The translations under genes were made by a program, and so were the position numbers. Under the pieces are notes generated by a model. It was not told the origin of the DNA. It did no database searches and worked only from the letters and a program-made list of their open reading frames with translations. Of a stretch of DNA of 8,652 bases, positions 1-8,652 are shown in pieces; the first letter of the stretch is position 1, and the number at the start of each line of letters is the position of its first letter. The stretch covers positions 1-8,652 of the forward strand of contig NZ_JBELMH010000104.1 of the NCBI RefSeq assembly GCF_042096055.1, written 5' to 3'. This DNA is from Citreimonas sp042096055. Its GTDB lineage: Bacteria; Pseudomonadota; Alphaproteobacteria; Rhodobacterales; Rhodobacteraceae.

Positions 1-618
1 TTCACCTGGACCGAGCATGGCGGGCCGCCGGTGTCCGGCCCGCCCGAGCGCAGCGGCTTCGGCTCGCGCCTGATCGAGCGGACGCTGGCCTACGAGCTGG
101 GCGGCGCGGTGAGCCTGGATTTCGCACCCGACGGCCTGCGGGCGGTGCTGGACCTGCCGATGAACCGGCTGCGCGCGCGGCGGGCGTGGCAGCAGCGGTC
201 GCACGTGCTGGACGGGGCTGCGCGGGGCGCGGTGCCGCCCTCGCTGACCGGCAAGAGGATCCTGGTGGCCGAGGACGAGGAATTCGTCGCCGACGAGACC
301 GCCGTCGCGCTGCGCGGCGCGGGCTGCGAGGTGGTGGGGCCGATGCCGACGCTGGAGATGGCGCTGAAGGCGGCGGTGTCCGAGCCGCTCGACGCGGCGG
401 TGCTGGACATCAACCTGGGCGGAGAGCTGATCTGGCCGGTGGCGCTGGCGCTCGAGGCGCGCGGCATCCCGATCGTGTTCGCCACCGGCTACGCGCGCAC
501 CTTCCCGGCGCCCGCGCGCTTCGCCGACGCGCCGTGGATCGAGAAGCCGCTGCTGCCGCAGAGGCTGGTGGCGGCGGTGGCGTCGCTGGTGGGCGCCGGG
601 GGCGACGGCGCGGGCTGA
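1..618 (+). CDS. Hybrid HWE-family sensor histidine kinase, C-terminal part (ATPase end plus receiver domain); 5' partial
   Basis: The reading frame is open from the first base of the window, so the start lies upstream; 205 codons are visible. Residues 1-55 match the end of an HWE/HisKA_2 kinase ATP-binding domain: a W-x-E-x-GGPPV motif at residues 3-11, then a G-F-G-x-x-LI segment and a DG-containing final strand ending DLPM. A short linker leads to a receiver domain at about residues 84-200. It has the acidic pocket (E91, D92, E93 in VAEDEE), phosphoacceptor D136 in VLDINLGG, conserved T162 in FATGY and K182 in IEKPL, so the receiver should be phosphorylatable. The autophosphorylated histidine and any sensory domain are outside the window, so the signal is unknown. 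HWE kinases with C-terminal receivers are common in Alphaproteobacteria, often in light or stress signalling. The gene converges on glgB with only 16 bases between stop codons, so it is not part of that operon. Confidence 0.88.
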   Translation, partial: FTWTEHGGPPVSGPPERSGFGSRLIERTLAYELGGAVSLDFAPDGLRAVLDLPMNRLRARRAWQQRSHVLDGAARGAVPPSLTGKRILVAEDEEFVADETAVALRGAGCEVVGPMPTLEMALKAAVSEPLDAAVLDINLGGELIWPVALALEARGIPIVFATGYARTFPAPARFADAPWIEKPLLPQRLVAAVASLVGAGGDGAG

Positions 619-634
619 CGCGCCGCCGGCCGCG

Positions 635-638
<4 letters not shown>
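615..638. terminator. Inverted repeat spanning both convergent stop codons; candidate bidirectional terminator
   Basis: CTGACGCG at 615-622 is perfectly complementary to CGCGTCAG at 631-638, giving an 8-bp GC-rich stem with an 8-base loop. The stem contains the TGA stop of the kinase gene (616-618) and, on the other strand, the TGA stop of glgB (635-637). Its place between convergent genes fits a shared transcription end or 3' mRNA stabiliser. No T tract follows on either strand, so it is not a classical intrinsic terminator. Confidence 0.4.
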
Positions 639-2845
<2,207 letters not shown>

Positions 2846-2848
2846 GTG

Positions 2849-6138
<3,290 letters not shown>

Positions 6139-6142
<4 letters not shown>

Positions 6143-8109
6143 GTAGCGCCTCCCGGCGGGAATATTTTCCAGATGGCGTAGGGCCGGCTTTGCGGGTCCA
6201 GCGTCAGGCCGTGATGCTTGCCGTGCCAGGTGAACCGGTTGCCGTGGATCACGTCCTGCACCTCGATCGAGCCCTCGTCGGGCAGGCCGAACTCCCACAT
6301 GGGCACTTCGAAATCGAACTCGGCGCCGCCATGCGGGTCGATCAGCACGTGGAACAGCAGGTAGTTGCGGTGCCGTTCGTCGAACCGGCCGTAATACAGC
6401 ACGCGGTCATCGTGCGCCGGGTAGAACCGCAGGTTGAGGAAATCCTTCATCGCCGGATTCTCGCGCCGGACGCGGTTGATCAGGCGGATGTCGTCCTTGA
6501 TGTTGCCCGGCGCGTCGAGATCGCGGTGCTTCAGTTCGTACTTCTCGCTGTCGCGGTACTCGTCCTTGGGCGGCAGCCAGTCGGCCTCGCAGAACTCGAA
6601 GCCTTGGTACAGCCCCCAATTGCCCGACAGCGACGCGGCTTGGATCGTCCGCGTGCGGAAGCCCGGCCGCCCGCTGTCGTGGTTGAAGTACGGGTTGATG
6701 TCGGGCGTGTTGGTGAAGAAGTTCGGCCGCATGTAGTGGCGGCATTCTTCCGTGGTCAGCTCGGTCAGGTACTCGATGAAGTCCTGCTTGGTGTTGCGCC
6801 AGGTGTAGTAGGTGTAGCTCTGGTTGAAGCCGATCTTGGCCAGCCGCTTCATCAGCTTCGGGCGCGTGAACGCCTCGGACAGGAAGATCGCCTCGGGGCA
6901 GGTCCGGCGCACGTCGGCGATGATCCATTCCCAGAACGGGAACGGCTTGGTGTGCGGGTTGTCGACGCGGAAGATCGTGACGCCGTGGCCGATCCAGAAC
7001 AGGAAGAGGTCGCGGATCGCCTTCCAGAACGGCGTGTTGGGCGTGCCGTCGGCGTTGTAGTACTTGAAGTTGACGATGTCCTCGTACTTCTTCGGCGGAT
7101 TCTCGGCGAACTTGATCGTTCCGTCGGGGCGCCGCTCGAACCAGTCGGGGTGCTTCTCGATCCACGGATGGTCGGGCGAGGCGTTGAGCGCGATGTCGAG
7201 CGCGATCTCCAGCCCCTTGCCGCGCGCCGCCTCGACCAGCCGGTCGAAATCGTCGAGCGTGCCCAGTTCGGGGTGCACCGCGTCCATGCCGCCCTCGGGC
7301 GAGCCGATCGCGTAGGGCGAACCGATATCGCCCGGCTCGGCCTTCAGGCTGTTGTTCTTGCCCTTGCGGTTCGTGGTGCCGATCGGGTGGATCGGCGGGA
7401 AATAGAGCACGTCGAAGCCCAGGTCGGTCACGTAGTCGAGCTTGCCGATCACGTCGTCGAAGGTGCCGTGCCGGCCCTCCGGGCCCTGCGAGCGGGGGAA
7501 GAGTTCATACCAGGCCGAAAATGCCGCGCGCTCGCGGTCGACCCAGACCGGAATCTCGGCCGAGCGGGTCATGTTGGCGCGCGGGCCGTGCTGCGCCATG
7601 AACGACGCGGTGTCGTCCGACAGCAGCGTGTCGGAATCGTGCGCGCGGGCGGCCTTGACCAGCGCCTTGAGTTCCTTGGCCATGCCGCGCGGCGCCTTCA
7701 TCCCTTCCAGGATCTGCTGCGCCTCGAGCATCTCGACGCCGACGTCCTGTCCGGCTTCGATCTTCTTGCGCGTGTCGCGCGCCCAGGTGCCCCAGACGTC
7801 GCGCCAGCCCACGATGGCGTAGCGCGACGGCCCGTTGCCGGTGAACACGACCTCGGCCTGCCAGCGGTCGTTGACCAGTTTCGTCATCGGCGCGATGGTG
7901 CCGTCGGGCAGTTCGACCGCGGCGGCGTACATCTCGTGCCCGTCGCCGAAGACGTCCGCGGTGATGGTGAAGGGCCAGCCTTCCACTGCCTTGGCGGCGA
8001 AGCGCCCGCCGTCGATGCGTGGATCCACCGCCTCGATGGCCACCCTGCTGGCGGCCAGGTCCGTCAGCCCGGGGGCAGCGTCCGCTCGGGCTTTGTGTCT
8101 TGCAGCCAT
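6139..8109 (-). CDS. glgE: Alpha-1,4-glucan:maltose-1-phosphate maltosyltransferase GlgE
   Basis: This 656-residue GH13 enzyme transfers maltosyl units from maltose 1-phosphate to the non-reducing end of alpha-1,4-glucans, releasing phosphate, in the cytoplasm. The N-terminal beta-domain (about residues 20-110, starting SRVAIEAVDPRIDGGRFAAK) is the one typical of GlgE. Family signatures follow: YFPPIHPIG near 236, the RKGKNN loop at 248-253, GDIGSPYAIGS at 260-270 and HPELGTLDDF at 279-288. Catalytic residues are nucleophile D383 in FRVDNPHTKP, acid/base E412 in FLSEAFTRP and D470 in FTNTPDINP. The 29-residue gap from D383 to E412, and K523-Y524 lying 140 residues after D383, match the Streptomyces enzyme (D394, E423, K534-Y535) as I recall it. 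The ATG at 8107-8109 is chosen because GGGGAG lies 6 bases upstream. The frame is open for 51 more codons to 8262, but that stretch has no family character and covers promoter-like DNA. It is first in the operon, followed without a gap by treS/mak and then glgB. A plain alpha-amylase is unlikely given the GlgE-specific loops. Confidence 0.97.
6149..6154 (-). promoter_or_regulatory. Ribosome binding site of treS/mak
   Basis: The minus strand reads GGGAGG, then the 6-base spacer CGCTAC, then ATG at 6142. It lies inside the last codons of glgE. It fixes the treS/mak start against an in-frame open extension of 52 codons. Confidence 0.8.
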
Positions 8110-8115
8110 TCCCGG

Positions 8116-8121
8116 CTCCCC
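8116..8121 (-). promoter_or_regulatory. Ribosome binding site of glgE
   Basis: The minus strand reads GGGGAG, then the 6-base spacer CCGGGA, then ATG at 8109. This supports the 656-residue start over the upstream candidate at 8262. Confidence 0.75.
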
Positions 8122-8164
8122 GTTTCGTCCAGTGTCCGTCGCTCCGCGCGACCGTCCCAAGGCA

Positions 8165-8190
8165 AACTCGGGAAACGGCGCGGCAGTTCC
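8165..8190 (-). promoter_or_regulatory. Candidate EcfG-type (general stress sigma factor) promoter for the glgE operon
   Basis: The minus strand has GGAAC at 8190-8186, then 17 bases, then AGTT at 8168-8165. The alphaproteobacterial EcfG consensus is GGAAC, 16-17 bases, CGTT, so the -35 is perfect and the -10 matches three of four bases. Transcription from it would give a leader of roughly 45-50 bases before the glgE ATG at 8109. Stress control would suit a trehalose/glucan operon. A nine-base match with flexible spacing can arise by chance, and I see no convincing sigma-70 alternative. Confidence 0.3.
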
Positions 8191-8222
8191 GGAGACCGGG
8201 GTCAGGAAGAAACCCGCCGGTC

Positions 8223-8258
8223 GCGCGCCGGGGCTATTGTGCCGGCCCCGGATCGCGC
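8223..8258. repeat. Imperfect hairpin in the divergent intergenic region
   Basis: CCGGGGC at 8228-8234 pairs perfectly with GCCCCGG at 8245-8251 around the 10-base loop TATTGTGCCG. The stem extends outwards by GCGCG (8223-8227) with CGCGC (8254-8258) after a 2-base AT bulge, for 12 pairs in total. It sits upstream of the candidate glgE promoter, with no T tract after it on either strand. It may be an operator, a boundary or a transcript structure. GC-rich DNA makes such pairings easier by chance. Confidence 0.4.
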
Positions 8259-8321
8259 CCATCTGCCTGTGGTCGGCGACCCCCCGGTCGCGCGATACAT
8301 CCGAGGATCGGCGATCTGGGC

Positions 8322-8652
8322 GTGCACGTGGCGAGAAAGTTGACGAAACAGGAGCGGCGCCTGCTGCGGCAGTTCGGCTTCCTGCAGCGCAACGTGCCCG
8401 GGTTGCGCAGCCCGATCCAACGGCTCTTGCGCCAGCAGGGCGCGCTGGTGCGCGTGCCGCTGGCGCTGCTGCTGGTGCTGGGCGGCCTTGCGTCGGTGCT
8501 GCCGTTCCTGGGGCTGTGGATGCTGCCGCTGGGCCTGCTGCTGCTGTCGGTCGACCTGCCGATCGTGCAGCCCTTCGTCGCCGCCGCGGCGATCCGCGGC
8601 CGGCGCCGCCTGTCGACCCTGACCCGCGCCCTGCGCGCCCGCTGGCGCCGCG
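8322..8652 (+). CDS. Small basic membrane protein, function unknown; 3' partial
   Basis: An open frame runs to the window end: 110 codons from GTG at 8322-8324. Residues 1-40 are basic and helix-prone (KLTKQERRLLRQFGFLQRN). Residues 42-80 are strongly hydrophobic, enough for a two-helix hairpin with a short turn around VLPFLGLWMLP, and end in SVDLP. An arginine-rich tail (IRGRRR, RARWRR) follows and continues past the edge. Basic ends on both sides of a hairpin predict both termini in the cytoplasm. The layout resembles small uncharacterised membrane proteins of Alphaproteobacteria, from general familiarity only. The start is uncertain: GTG at 8328 and TTG at 8340 are in frame, and the nearest GAGG (8303-8306) is too far from 8322 to be an ideal Shine-Dalgarno. 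It is divergent from glgE and may share its regulatory region; nothing links it to glucan metabolism directly. Confidence 0.6.
   Translation, partial: MHVARKLTKQERRLLRQFGFLQRNVPGLRSPIQRLLRQQGALVRVPLALLLVLGGLASVLPFLGLWMLPLGLLLLSVDLPIVQPFVAAAAIRGRRRLSTLTRALRARWRR

Larger units (their letters stand above)
8145..8294. repeat. Three copies of the 10-mer CGGTCGCGCG between glgE and the divergent gene
   Basis: The 10-mer lies on the minus strand at 8145-8154 and on the plus strand at 8218-8227 and 8285-8294. The plus copies share one more base as CCGGTCGCGCG. Copies start 73 and 67 bases apart, roughly six to seven helical turns. They flank and overlap the hairpin and the candidate promoter, and the outer pair brackets most of the intergenic region. 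They could be operator half-sites for an unidentified regulator. Confidence 0.4.

Noticed and set aside
6143..6298. An N-terminal extension of treS/mak by 52 codons to 6298
   Set aside because: It would lie wholly inside glgE in another frame and has no TreS similarity. The ATG at 6142 has a strong ribosome binding site, and MSIVDKD leading to LPDWYKDAVIYQ is typical of TreS.
8235..8250. A CACAAT hexamer on the minus strand as a sigma-70 -10 element for glgE
   Set aside because: No TTGACA-like -35 lies 16-18 bases upstream. The hexamer sits in the loop of the GC-rich hairpin and would give a leader of about 120 bases, so support is too thin.
8110..8262. An N-terminal extension of glgE by 51 codons to the ATG at 8262
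   Set aside because: The extra residues show no GlgE character. The ATG at 8109 has an ideal GGGGAG site, and the extension would cover the candidate promoter and part of the hairpin region.
8306..8316. The short palindrome GATCG-G-CGATC just before the divergent gene
   Set aside because: Five-base arms around one base are easily found by chance in GC-rich DNA, and nothing else marks it as an operator. It is noted only because it lies close to the possible GTG starts.
6190..8343. A 717-codon plus-strand open frame opposite glgE
   Set aside because: It is the codon-aligned antisense shadow of glgE, with no recognisable motif and a repetitive composition like the antisense of glgB.

Overview
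The window is GC-rich DNA with the codon usage of a high-GC alphaproteobacterium. A Rhodobacterales-like source is likely, judging from the HWE-type sensor kinase fragment and the gene content, but the sequence alone does not prove it. There is no sign of mobile elements, RNA genes, CRISPR arrays or recent transfer. Coding density is high and no gene-free stretch exceeds about 215 bases.

Layout: positions 1-618 (+) hold the 3' end of a hybrid HWE-family histidine kinase ending in a receiver domain. It converges on a three-gene minus-strand operon that fills 635-8109, transcribed in the order glgE (8109-6139), treS/mak (6142-2849), glgB (2845-635). A perfect 8-bp inverted repeat at 615-638 covers both convergent stop codons. 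Positions 8110-8321 form a divergent regulatory region. It carries a good glgE ribosome binding site, a candidate EcfG-type promoter, a long imperfect hairpin and three copies of the 10-mer CGGTCGCGCG. From about 8322 (+) a small basic membrane protein begins and runs off the end of the window.

Function: the three minus-strand genes encode the full GlgE route from trehalose to branched alpha-glucan. The TreS half of the fusion isomerises trehalose to maltose, and its maltokinase half makes maltose 1-phosphate using ATP. GlgE adds the maltosyl unit to an alpha-1,4-glucan, and GlgB introduces alpha-1,6 branches. All catalytic residues I looked for are present in all three proteins, so the route looks intact. 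Tight gene spacing (a 4-base ATGA overlap, then a 3-base gap) implies one mRNA with coupled translation. No trehalose-making genes (otsAB, treYZ) and no glgA/glgC are visible, so trehalose must come from elsewhere in the genome or from uptake.

This is a known pathway, not a new system. The less ordinary signals are in the divergent intergenic region and at the convergent gene end.
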